Below are positions 10,681-23,800 of a DNA stretch of 64,000 nt, piece after piece (the stretch's first letter is position 1; each line of letters begins with the position of its first letter). The translations under genes and the position numbers were made by a program. The notes beneath the pieces are model-generated. The model had not been told where the DNA came from and ran no database searches. It saw only the letters and a list, made by a program, of their open reading frames with translations. This DNA comes from Oscheius dolichura. Lineage: Eukaryota; Nematoda; Chromadorea; Rhabditida; Rhabditidae. Where the stretch lies: positions 6,324,001 through 6,388,000 of the forward strand of contig OW051497.1 of the NCBI GenBank assembly GCA_932521035.1, written 5' to 3'.

Positions 10681-13600
10681 CTTTTACTACTGTTACTCCC
10701 CTCCACTTTCGCTCTCGGTCTACTTCGCTAACAACCCCTCACATCTCTCCTAGCATAGTCATCTTATCGGGTCACTTTGTTCTTTTCTCAAATGGTCCTT
10801 ATGGAATGAGACTCATCCTTTATTTATTCAGCATTTACCTCGTAATAAATTTGTTGGCTACGTCGAGTTGTTACGCGATGTTATCGTCTGATCGACACCT
10901 CGGCGGATAACATTAGTTGGCAGAGTCACTGACCGTAAGCCTTATCTGATTCTCACTCCTCCTTTTACACAGATTCCTTCTACTAATCTACAGTTGTCGT
11001 AGTCATTCAAGGAGGCAGAGTGTGTTTGAGCTCTTGCGTGCCAAGTGGACGTGTATCGCTGTGTCCTTCACAAATAATCTGGCGAGCCCCCCTGCTGGAA
11101 ACCTCGAACGGGTCGAACTTCGTTTTCCGCACAGTTCGCATTTTATGGGCCGTTTACGATTTCTAGAGTCTCCGCAGCACTACCATTAGGTCCGGCGGTC
11201 ACCATGGATTGCCTTTGAGCGTCTTCCCTTGTTTGACCACTATGAGCCTCTAATTTCCCCAACTTCTTCAGTAAATTAATAGCTTTATAATTACGTTAAC
11301 ACCTTCTCAACACCGCTGGCTGCCTCAATGAAAAATGACCACATTGCGTCGCTTACAACCGCTGATAAATGGAGGGATCCGGCTATTCCAGTGGTACAGT
11401 CAAATCCCTCCGTCCTCTTCCTCATTTCTTGTTCCCATTCAGTGGCATTCGACTGTCACATGGTTGTATAAGCGGATACGAGATTTGTTAATCCAAAGCC
11501 GCCGACCAACAAACTGACTTTTGAATTTAACGACCGGGTGCTATCTGGCGGGTACTTGTGACCGATACTTATCAGCTCCTTTTATTGATTCTTGTTTTGT
11601 TCTTGAGGAGGTGTCCTCCTCTGAGTCACTGACTCAATGCAGTTACGAACCCAATCTCGTTTCTCCAAAGAGATGTTCCGCCATTAGACATGCCTGGCAC
11701 GGGTCCCGAGTGTATCGTCTGGTGGGGATTTGCCCTTTTGGTTGCCTAAAATATTCTGGACGTCTGCCTTCCGGCACTTCCTCAAACTCGCAATAGTTAG
11801 GCTTTGAACCGGACCGTTTCCCGTTATATACTGTTTACGCGTCCTCTTAGACCCATTCTCGTTTGTTGGCAATCGAGCCGTGATTAAGACCGTCTTTTGT
11901 GCCTTCTGGTTGATGCGTATTGCTTCCTATCCAGAATATTATTTCCCGCAAAATTCCATTGTGACTATGTGCAAATCCGCCAACGGCATTGATTACAGAG
12001 GCTCGAATATCTCTCAGCGTTGACCACTTGACCCCACTCTGGTCACACCTCATCGAGGCTCTCTTCGCAATAAGTTATCTGACAAAACATGTGGTATGCC
12101 GTTTTCCTAGGAGAGGGGGCAAGCTTGTAAAAACTGCGACAGGCGCAGGGTTCACTGTTTCACTGGGCAGCATGTGGTCAGCCAGCAGCTGGCGGGAACG
12201 CCGCCATTTCAAATACTTGGCTGCCATCCAGCCGACTTCACACACAACTATCATCGCTCGCGTGTGTTCCTCACATTGATCATTGCATAACGCGAGTCAA
12301 AATATACCTCCTTCTTCTGTACCGGAAGCCTTTCCGCCGTACAAAGGGGGTTCTTTATCATCTATCTTTTATCACCGCTAGTGTTTCGCTTCCTTTTCCT
12401 GTACACCACCCTTCAAAAAGTTTTTTGTTATGTTTTGACACTTTGATCATTGTGAAACTGCAACATTGTGTTTGGGTTTTTGCTGTGATAAGCGTCAGGT
12501 GTAAAATACAGCTGTGCTGCTGCGTATCGTTGCATCACAGAAAAACGGATTTGAATTCCACCAGCGTCCCCTCTCTCGGGTGCTAATGTACTTTATAAAC
12601 AGCACATTATTAATTATTGGGTTCAATACTCAGATCGTACAAGAAGTGACACTTAACAGTTGACAATGCCATTTTATTGTTTTGTTTAGTCATATTGCGC
12701 CGTTAGAAGCTGCCGCATGTTCGCTCATTTTTACTTTCTTCTAGTCAGTTTTCCTCATAATTCTTTCTGTTTACCGTATTAGAACCTCGAAAAATGTGAT
12801 CACAGTGCATTAGATTAACGGGCTAATCGTACTGACAGCCCAATGGCAGGCTGATGCGTCCGCTGTGCGAACAGTCCGCAGGTCTCTTCTTCCCCGTTCT
12901 CTTTACAACCATTTTCCTCAATCATTCGCTGCTACCTCACAGTCACTAAAAGGCCATCTTTACCCTCTCCATCTCTCTCTCTTCTTTCCCATGCCGTACA
13001 GATTATGATTACTGGCTAGCACGCATCGTAGAAAAAATCTGTTGTAACAAAGTATTTACGGTTTAGCCGGGAGTCGGTAAATAGTACGGCCTCTTTTCGG
13101 ATCGCCGTCTCAATTTTCTCTTCCTCTTTGTCCAACTTATGAACTGGCTACCTTTCCTTCTAGAAAAGGTCTCACCCTACCTGTATCCTTTATTCTGTCT
13201 TCCGGCCGCGTTGTGCCCAATAGGCTCAATTCAATCCCTGTCGACCTCCGCCTTTGTTCCCCCGTTCAACAAATAGCTCACCTAACTAGTACTGCGCATA
13301 CCTTTCGATAATCTCTTTCCTCCTTCAAAATTTGAAAATACCTGTTCTCAAAATTAGTTCTGACCTTGTCTGCGGTAATGGAGAATATGTCACCTCCCTG
13401 ACTCCAGGCAGGATGTCCCATCTGGCTATCCTTTGTCTCGAACACGTCCCCACCTGTCGGTACCATTTTCGCTCATATGGACAGACTAGAAAATTAACAT
13501 TTCCTTTCGAATTATTTCCCCCGTTCCCATGCATCTTCTCTCGTCTCGCTAATTCATCTCTACTGTCCATGTCGCGCGCCCGTTTTTTGAACGGGTTTCT

Positions 13601-14884
13601 CGTTTAAACGTTTCTCGGGCAAACAGCTTTCACCAGCTGGAGAAAGTCTCCCTCATTTTTTCAGTTTTATACGGAAGTGCCTCCTGAAAGTTTTTCTTCC
13701 TACAAGACAATAGTTGACCAACGGATGCAAATAACCAGTCATCCATCACCAACTCTGACACGTTTAGGTGCCCTGCTAAGTGGCCTCTCCGATAATCAAC
13801 TGCCTCATTGCCATCATATATTCTTTTACTATGTTCTCTCTTTTAGTAGCAGCTGTCTTTTATGAGCTATAGCTTATTCGTAAAGTGTGCTGCCAGGCAG
13901 ACTCAGCGTTCTCCCCACAGAACGCCAAAAATGCCGCACACCGGTTTCCAACTCCCGTTATAGTAAGAAAAAGCACTTCTACATTCCGTTATACAGCTTT
14001 CTTCTGGGCTATAACGATCTCATTCAGCCGGAGATTTCCTTCAGCTCAAGCTGTTATTCCCTTTGTCGGCATCTGACCAAAGCGGTCTACTTCTCCCCCC
14101 GCATATTGACAATTATTGAATCTTCAGTGAACCCTCTCCCTGTTGACCATGTTTTCTCATACCAAGTGGCATTCTTTGTAAATAACTTACCCGCTCCGTC
14201 CTTCGTGAAACCAACCTGTTACTCGGAACACCTTCGCCCATCCGTTACGGCCTTTTTCAAACGGCTGCTATCAGTGTCCCCGTTGTTTTTGTACCAAGCC
14301 AAAGCTGTTATAATTTCCACATGATCATAGGTCACGGGAGTAGAGTCAAACAATTCTCCCAGAAATAGTGATTTTCCTTGATTACTTGCCATTTACGCTG
14401 CCCGTTTGTGGGTTTTATTGCCCCGCTTTTCACCACCTAATCAGCCACCGGCTGACTCCTTATCTGAAATTGCTACCCTCGGCGTTGTATGCCACTGTCC
14501 TATGATATTTTAACTTGACCTTACAAGAAACTTTCATATAATCTTTTTTGTCAGACTAATAGCTGTTTGAGCTATTTTCCTGTAAATATTTCCACGTCCA
14601 AGCACCTGCCACTAGTGCCCGTCTAAATTTGATTGATAATGAGGCTCTTCATCGAACGTCAAGGCCTCTTTTGTAGTATTTTGAACCCTCTGCTTATTCT
14701 TTTCCTTTTGATTTCTTATTCGCTAACCCCTTCCATTAATCCATGTTATTTTTCAGTTGTCATCTTCTTAGGAGATGAGCTCCGACTAGCATTCCCCAAA
14801 AGTATCCCTTCGTTGGATACTTTCTACCAAAAACACCCATAGTAACCAGCTGGTTACGAATAACTTCTCGAAACACTAGGAACC
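10681..14884. other. Gene-poor pyrimidine-rich stretch upstream of the KASH gene
   Basis: No ORF here has splice support or domain resemblance. The + strand is visibly rich in C and T: 43 of 60 bases in 13081-13140 are pyrimidines by hand count. The same bias fills the long introns of the downstream + strand KASH gene, so this could be its promoter, outron or a long 5' intron. No rRNA, tRNA or transposon ORF was recognised. Confidence 0.5.
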
Positions 14885-17800
14885 ATGTCGGAGCTGGAGA
14901 TTAACAACTATTGCCTGGAGAGGACCATCTCGGTAAGTTCCCTTTGGTCACCAGATAGCCACAACAGCTTTTTCTCCCCCTTCTTATTTGTTCTTAGCCA
15001 CGTTCGAAAATCCACGCGCGGCGGGCATGATATCTCCAAGTTTATTTGCCCTGGCTCTCTTTCTGATGGCTGTCAAAATTTCGTTTCACAGTCTCTCCAC
15101 GGGCGGGAAACATTCCGGATCCATAACCAAACACATTTTAATTCTTTGTTTTGTTAGAGAAACGTGTCAAGAATCGGATACATGAAAAACGGCCGGGTTC
15201 AAGTGGCCAATAAGTTTTGCATGGTCGCCTGTCGCAAGAAAAAAATGTACGGAAGATTTGTGTGGCCACAAAAGGGGGAATTCGCAGAGATCTTATCATT
15301 ATGAAGGCCTTGAAGAGGATTTATTGGCTATGGCCATCAGCGAATTTTTCGAAGCCGTTCCACACTGCGTCTTTCATTCTCTTTACTCAAAATGTCTAAA
15401 TTTCCTATACCACCCTGTTTTGGAATTAGCATACCTGTTAAGAAGGGCAAACAATCAGTATTCATTGTCCGCATATTGTTGACCCCAAGACGATCGCATT
15501 TTGTTGCCTTATGTCTTACCGCCGTACAAATGTTTTTGCCCTCGCACCTATTCTTGGTAAGCAACTGATGTGATCAACCTGCCGGCTACAGAAAAAACAA
15601 CTTGACCCTGTAGTTACAATCATTTTCAGTACGACAGCATAACGGAGATCGATCTGTTTTTGGAGAACTGCTCTTCTCTCTACAATCTCATCTTGGACGC
15701 CATCCACGATCTCTCTTCAAAGGTAGGCCGCTAGCTTGCATCACACAGAATGTTGCAACATCTGAGACATTCACCCCTTTCTGTCGACTTTAATGGCCGT
15801 TTCGGCCAAATCATAAAGTGCTGCTGTTGTATGGAACTAAGTAGAAGCGTGGTGGTCTCTCTCCTGCCTCTCGTGGAGGAGTTGGCCACTTCCGTCCCCT
15901 ATCTATTGAGCAACCTCGCAGCTGTGGCTATTTTGTATACTAGACTGTTGTACTGCCGGAAATGCGATATCCAACGCGCGCCAGCATTGTCTCAGATCAG
16001 TGCAAATCCTCACCGGGGGTCACGCTCTCATGCTCACTTCAAGCCATTTGCTGAAGCTCCGCTTTATCCCCCCTCCATGCAATCTTAGGCGATCGGCTCC
16101 CCCTTATCCTGAGCTCTGTCCCCGACCACATGTGTTGTTGCGCATTACCTAACGTTAGGTCAGTCAATCGATAGGCATCCAGAGAACTTTTGTAAGGGTC
16201 ACTCTCCCAGTGACACAACCATTAGCCGTGGCGTGTAACCGAAGAGTCTCCGTGAATATTCAAACACTCTCACGGGTCTGATTTGAATCACTGGGCCCAC
16301 TCATCTCTTTCCCACTAACCATCCGGGCATTCGACGGTTGTAATCTCTCTGTGCTCACCGAAAACGCCATTGTCAATTTTTGCCGAATTAGACATCCACC
16401 CAGACGACCATTTCTCGCGTTCAAATTCTCAGCTACGCTTCACCGCCCCTGTTGGGCAGAACAAACAGTTACGAGCCGTCTACGCGCTTACGATATCCGT
16501 CTGTTTTCTTGGTTTATGAACCTCTAAAATTGGTTCCCTTCCTGTCCCGGGTAAAGACTTGGATCAGCAGCACACCTTTATAATAGTTTCCGTTTCCTGA
16601 AGCGATTGTACTCACGTTGAGCTGCGCAGATCTCCATCTAGAATTCATTACTTTTTTCGGTCTCCACTGGCGCCAACCATCTTCCTTTGCCGTTATGCTT
16701 TATGGACTTGACCAAAAAGACTGGCGCCTCTTGTTCTTAGCCCGTTCGATGACAGTGAATAAGTTAAAGGGCACGCTCTCCATCTTCTCTCTCCGCGATA
16801 CCAAGCACTCTCCTTGCGCATCTGTTCCTAGGCGTTCCACTACGGATTTATGGCTTTTTGCAGTAACATACAGGACTGACAGGGGAAGCCATTAATAACG
16901 GAGCAGTGGATTAGCATAAACAATTTCCAACAGATGCCTTCTAACGAGATAATGCTCGTCTTCTTCACCCGCATTCCGCAACATCCGTGCTCGGTCTTTT
17001 TGACACCAGAAGCCAATTTCTTATCATTTTAGCTGATTCATCTTTTCAAACCTCCAAAACGAGGATAAAACTGTTTGCATTCTGTTGCACGCACAATTTA
17101 AACGCTAAAGGCGCAGAAAACATTTGGCATGACATCTCTTTGAAGGATTCAACCCTTGTCTAGGGCTGTTTTCACACAGTTGTCCGCTTTTTTAAGGATT
17201 TTCTGAGATTCGCGGCACCATCTGTGTACCTCTTTCGCACAGCTGCCGACTCAAATCGTCTCCTCTTACCGCGCCTAGAAGGGGTACAACCAATCTGCCG
17301 ACATCGACTATACCTAATTAGGATCAGATGGCTATTAGTTGTCTATATGCCAGAACAATTGGCCAAATTTTCTCATACTGGCTCTCTTCCGTTTATTTAT
17401 GCAAGGAGGAGATGTTTCCAAACATGTTTGTGGGGCACATCTTGGGGAAAACTCCTGAGAAAGCTTTCCTCTTTACCGTACCATCCAAAAAAGTGGTCAA
17501 CACCAATGTCGAGAAAGGCGACGGCAACCCGTTTTGTCCTCTTATACTTTTTAGCCGAACACAATCCCCCACCCTTTAATTTGGGTCTTTAACAAATTTG
17601 AAAGTAATAGTTTGCGGTCAGCTGGCATTGCAATTCACGGTGGTCCTCCATTAAGACGAGCCATTCATTCTCATTTGCCAGCTCATTGTTTTGGAGTAAT
17701 TGTACGTGCTCTGAATGACATGTGCGACCTAGACTGCAAGAATCTCAAACTATCCTTGAGTCGTTGCATTTGTGCTTTCTCATTAGACTTCTCCCTATGA

Positions 17801-20800
17801 TTTTACCGTAGTTACACAAATTTTGTATAGACACTTTAGGATGAGACAAAGAGTTGGCCCTCTTCAAAGATCAATTGTTTGTTCTCTTGTGGTTATACTT
17901 TCCTAAAAACCTCTCTGCCATCTTCTAGGCGGTATATGACAGCCTACCATTATGTTATATGATGCGCCCCCTAAGACCCAGGATGCATTGTGGTAGACTG
18001 ATTAGCATAATAGAACAGGGATTGTTTGTGCTGCCTCTAGGATTAATTAAAGGACCGTCTCATTACCCTCATATCTTAGGAGGATAAGGACGCGCCCGTA
18101 AGCTTCTAATTCCCACCCTCTCACAATTGCTCATAACCCATCTATCCGCCGTCCCAAAATTTAATTGATTCCTCATTTCTAGACGCTGACATGCCAGAGA
18201 CTTGAAGAGATGGCTGCAGCAGTGGCTGATGCCGGTAACCGTCTTGTGATCGACAACCCTGAAGTCGAAGGTGTCGTTGCTCTTCGTCTCAACACCATCA
18301 CCTCCGCGTTGGAGCAGCTTCGACTTCGAAAAGGGCCCACTTCAGACTCCGAGTCATGCAGTAAGCTATCTTCCACATAAATGTCGTACTTTTTTTCTTC
18401 CAGGCTCTCGCTCGACAGGTTCATCTGAAATCCGAGGCTGGATTCATTCAATTGAGAGAAGATTGAAACAACATGAGGATGCCTTTCAGCAAAGGAAAAG
18501 CTACAGCTCAGCTATGACGAAGCTTCTGGCCGACCAACAGGTTAGAGAAAATAAAATTGGTCCCTACCTGACAACCTGTTGACCGGTAATGGACGACAGG
18601 TGGTTATGCCCAGCCGGGTTGCGTGTGAGGTCAATACTAATTGACACCCTCACCTTATGAATAACGCACCTTATGTAGGGTGGTCTACTTAATTTCCTCC
18701 ACTATATTTTGGCTCTATATTTTATCTTCAAAAACGACTGGGAAGTTGAAACAAGAGCGCTCCAATTGAACAGATAAGAGTAGCTCAAGATAGGTTTATT
18801 TTTGTTGGGCTAGAAAGTGGCCCCCTGCAACTTTTGTAGCTCTAGCTAGCAGGTAAATCTACTGGCGACACCTGCCAGTTCGCATCTGCCTTCCCATTAA
18901 TCCCTTCTAATGGGCCACGCAACTATCTGATGCCGTCCGTTTTTGTGGCTCCAAAACTGGCTTTCCGTCTTCCTGTTCCCAACCACAGCTACTTTAATTT
19001 ACTTTGTCTTGTGTGGCTATGATTGTTCCTCGCTTGTTAGCCTTCCTTTGTTTCCCTACAGATAGTGGGAGATCTGAAGAGGTCACAGACGGATGTACTA
19101 CACCTAATCCGTCGGGCGTCCGCTGCGCACTGTGTTTATATACATATCAATCAAACAGGCGTTATCTGAGGTCTATCTGCCGCACAGTTATCGTAATACG
19201 GCGCATCTCCCCACCATTTTTGAAGTTCTTTATTGTTCCCGAAGGGCAGCAGCTCACTCCCGCTGGGTATCGTATTGCCGCTGCCTATTGAAACGGGGCT
19301 TAGTAACCGGTGCCAGTTATTATTTCATGCCGGGATTGTTTCCGACTCCTGCACTGTTGCTTGTAGCACCAACCGGAAAAACGCAGAGAGTGCGGATTAG
19401 ACGGCCCCCTGTCGACATTGAACCCCCTCCGCATTGTCGTACAAACTTCGTCTATCCCTTCTCTTTTAATAATTTCGTCAAATTGGCTTCATGTTTTGTC
19501 TGCTTCACTTATTCAGGCATGAGTAATGCTAGCGGGTCCTATTTTCAGTAAGGACTTCCCTAAACATATCGCCGTTTTTATAAGCGTTCGTGCTAGCTGC
19601 TCCTTTGCGGTATGAGCCATTTTCAGTATTAGCTGTGTAAAAGAGATAATTATAGTATATGTGGGGTAGATGTTTAATATATGGAGGCTCATAGACAAAT
19701 TTTTGGATATTGCAAGTCATATAGTAATCAGCGGGCACTCAGCCATCCATCTTTACGAGCGTCCCCGAGGCCGTCGCAGCCGGAGAACCCACCGGAATTC
19801 CCGGCTTTATGTTGCCAATCTTATCTTTTATATTTATTATAGACTTGCCACTGACAAATGTTCTCGCGAGGCAATCTACTCCTGTTTAACTTGTCTCGGG
19901 GGCCGGTTCTCAGGATTCGAAGACATTCGGTCGCCTCATTTGAAACACCTCACTTCCAGTGAACTTTCAGCCCTTCCACACTGCTTTCTGTTTCACGCGT
20001 TGTTATATTCCTACTATGCAAATCTAGTAGAAAACAGTTACAATGAAAACATCAAAATCCCCACCAGGTGCCTCTCGTGGTTTTGCGCAAATTTGGTCTC
20101 GACCTCTTGTTAAATTTGAGCGGCAGTGACCCTGAAAAGACTTCGCCTGCCATTCCTTTCCTTCATTCTTACAATTTTTCCTCACGACCAAGGTTTTTCA
20201 GGTCCTCCAATTGGAGATACAAACCGAAGGACAAAGTCAGATCAATCGACTCTTCAACCAAATAAGGTGAGTGCATGCTCAACTTTAACTAAGAACAGCT
20301 TCAGATCTGAGTGTGATCCCTCGTTGGACCACTACGGTAGGAAGAAGTCCAACGCAGACGCCATCCGCAAGAAGTGGCATACTCTCTACCTGAGTAGTCT
20401 GTCTCTCCAATTTCGCATTGAGGATCTCCTCAACAAGGCTCAGGTTCGTTCTTCTTTTTTAGTCGTCAGACAGTTATACATACTATTTTGCGGCGCATCT
20501 GCCTCCCATGTTTAGGCATCTTTTGTTGGCCCAACGGCCTCCAAAAGGGAACCGTCGTGTGAGCGGAGACATGTCATTGTTAGCCTAACACCTGCATCTT
20601 CTCTGCCAAAAATTGAGCATGTTTGTCTGTGTCAGAGTGAATGTCAGTCATACCCGGTTGTAAAGGCAGCTGGACTAAAGAAGCAGCGCGGATTATACAG
20701 CGTCGAGAATCACTTGTCGACAACCGGCAATAAGCCTTTGTTTCTGACATTCCTAGAATTTTGCTAGTCGATTCCTCGGGCTATTTCGTACCAGTGAAAC

Positions 20801-23800
20801 CTGTCATGTTTCAAATGTGGAACGTTTGCCGATCGCTAATTACAGAGAGCCCGCTTCGTGGATCCGATCCCCCACGAATCAAACCACTCATCTGCCGTAA
20901 TGGTAGCACCCTTTCGAAATTGATAGTAGTGACGATAAGCAATTAGAACTGAGGTTGTTGTGAAGCGCTGTGACCTCTTTTGGACAGGCTGCCTCCTCGT
21001 TTCAAAACGGCTGCCGCTAGACGGATTGCCCTGTCCGATCGTCTTCCTCTTCGATATCTATGTTTGTATAGAAATTTCGGCCAACAAGGTCTTGTCCTTC
21101 CGGCCTCGGCTATCCATTGTATTCAGTTCTTTTCGTGGCCGCAACTCCATTATGTCCAGCTGGAAGAACAAAAGTGTAACTCCCTCCAACAATATGTTAT
21201 CCTCTTTTTGCCGCTAATAAGAAAACATCCTTTGCTTGTAGATCGTAAAGTTTTTGGCAAAGCGGGCATCAAGTTACTTTCGGGCTATTTAAAGGTCACT
21301 CTCTTTGTGTACTGACTGCCTCGAGCGTCAGGCACAACAAGACAATCTTGCTCCGTTATCACTGTTGCCGCGTTCCTCTTTTCTCTGCTCTCCCTTTTCC
21401 GTTCTGACTCTACCGTTCTACAAATCTGCTACATTGAGAACGAGTGTAAAGGTCTGTAAATGGAGTGAAAACAGTCGCCGTTTTTGTGTCCCATGGGTTT
21501 CACATAAACCGCCAAAGAGCCGTTGAAGTGGTCTCACAGCACGCAGCCGGTTCTTCCCCTCACTCGCGGATATACCTCTGCCTTAAGGCTTTATTCCTCT
21601 TCCCGGCAGCGGTTTCCTTCAAATTCTCCATGCCTTTCACCGAGATAGGAACACATGCCCATTTTACGGCTGTCCGAAACATGGCCGGAAGGATTTATTG
21701 TCTCGCGCAGTGGTCATTCGATACCACACGCACGATCGTCACATTCCGTCTTTGATTCTGTACACTGTAGGCAGAGTTCCTCCATGCCCCCGTTACTCAT
21801 AACTGATCAATTTGTCTATTGCGGCCAACATATTTCTGCCCTTGCGTCATATTCGCATAAAATTGTTACAACAGTGACTGACGGGTGTTACATTTCGCTG
21901 AGGTCGGTCCCGGCTCCATTCCTTCGTATTCTTCTTCTTTTTTTGTCCTCTTGGCCAACGAGTGGGCACTTTTAATCTGTGTGCCAACTGTCCATTGGCG
22001 GACATACTGGATGTGCGGTCGAGCATTGTATGTTTGCGCAGCTATCCAATCGAAATTTTCGGCTCTCTTTGACCAGGTAATTACAGGTTGATTACCGCAC
22101 CGCCACGGGTCTGCGCAATTATTGCTAACCAGTTCTTCATCCACTCGGCTGGTCTCACAATAAATTTTCTGTAACGATCCGGCAGCACCCGTTTTACGCA
22201 TAAAAACTGAGTGGCGTGACTATGCAAATTGTCTGTTGAGCGCGCATTTCAATTAACGACCTGTCATGAAACGCATATGGTTATATTTACTCAGGTAGCC
22301 CATAGGTTCGCATTTCACGCTCCGACACAGTCTGCCTCGACGAGCATCTGCCCTTTTTGTCCTTCCAGTTCTCCCTTGTCGCACAGATTATTGTCAGAAT
22401 TGCAGCTGACAGCTGCCTAGGTAGGCAGTTCTTCTCACACCACCCCGTGTTGACCTTAGGGTCAAACGCTAGAATCTATGTACTCTTGGGATTTTCGCGG
22501 CTCTTTGTCAGCCGGAGCATCCCTTACTTATGTTTTCTATTTGCCCACAGCTCTTTATCTTCCTCCCGTTTAGAACTCATAGTATCTGTTCATGTTTCCA
22601 TGTTTGTTCATGTCCCATTTATTATGTTAGTTGAAAGCGGCGTATTTGGTTTGTGCAAACTTCGTGACCTAGGGAAGCTATCGCAACTTCACACCTTTGC
22701 ATAAACATCTCGTTTACAGGAAGACTCGGAATCGGAAAGCGACGAGGAGTTTCGTGCTCCGCCGCTGAAGAAGGCTCGTCGTTCTTCTGCTTCCTGCGTG
22801 GAGGAGGACGAAGAGGAAGACACTCTCCCGTTCGCCGAGAGTGAATACGAATCTATCATGGATGGAAGGTACGTTTTCCCCGGGAGCCATTACCCTTCAA
22901 CGGATGGGCTCAGCTGTGCCGGCGACAGATCACAGGACGTTTTGACCCATAAATTGGCGCCAACGACGTTCTCTCTCAATCTGACCGTTGTGGGAAGCTT
23001 GATGTCTATTGTCATCGTCCAAATTATCCAAATTATGTTTATAAATATTTAACATTTACAGGGCCACTGTGACGTCGATCTCATCAGATGAATCACCGGC
23101 TCGTGTCAGAAAGTGGGAATCAGTTCAGCAGGACATTGGCTACTCTAGTGGCGAGAATTCGGTCCACGAGGCGCTCAACTCTCTCGTCGACAGTCAAACG
23201 TGGGTTATCTTTTTCTTTCGCGATGCCGCTAGGCTGCAGCTGCATGCTTTCTGCTTAAAAAGAAGTTCTTCTGTTCCCATCCGGTACCAGGCTGCGCTCC
23301 CGTTTCACATCCCTTTAGCAATTCATCAAAGTTGCTCTCATATTAGCCAGAACATATTTCTTTTGTTCCAAGGGGGGCCAGGCGCGTCCTTCCTCCTGAC
23401 AAATGGCTTCCATAGTAGGGGGTGTGAAGTTGAGATAAATGTGTGAATGCGCCATTTCCCGATTTAGTAATAAATTCACCTGAACGTTTTTCAGACCGAT
23501 CCGTTCTTTCATCAACTCCAAGATGCACTATTACCACACGGTCATGGGCGACGTCTCAGACGCAGAAGTACGCAGTGCGATGGAATTAAAGCTGGATGAC
23601 AATCATGTACAAAACCAACTGTCGGAATCGATGCACGTCAACTACGACCAGAATACCAGCACCGTCTTGCCTGAATATGGTATATATTTTGAAGCATTTT
23701 CGACTGGACATTGTCCTGAAACACGAGCCGCACGCGCTCTGCTTATGATATCAATATGACAATCATCGCGAAACAGTTGGCTATTCACAATCGATCGACT

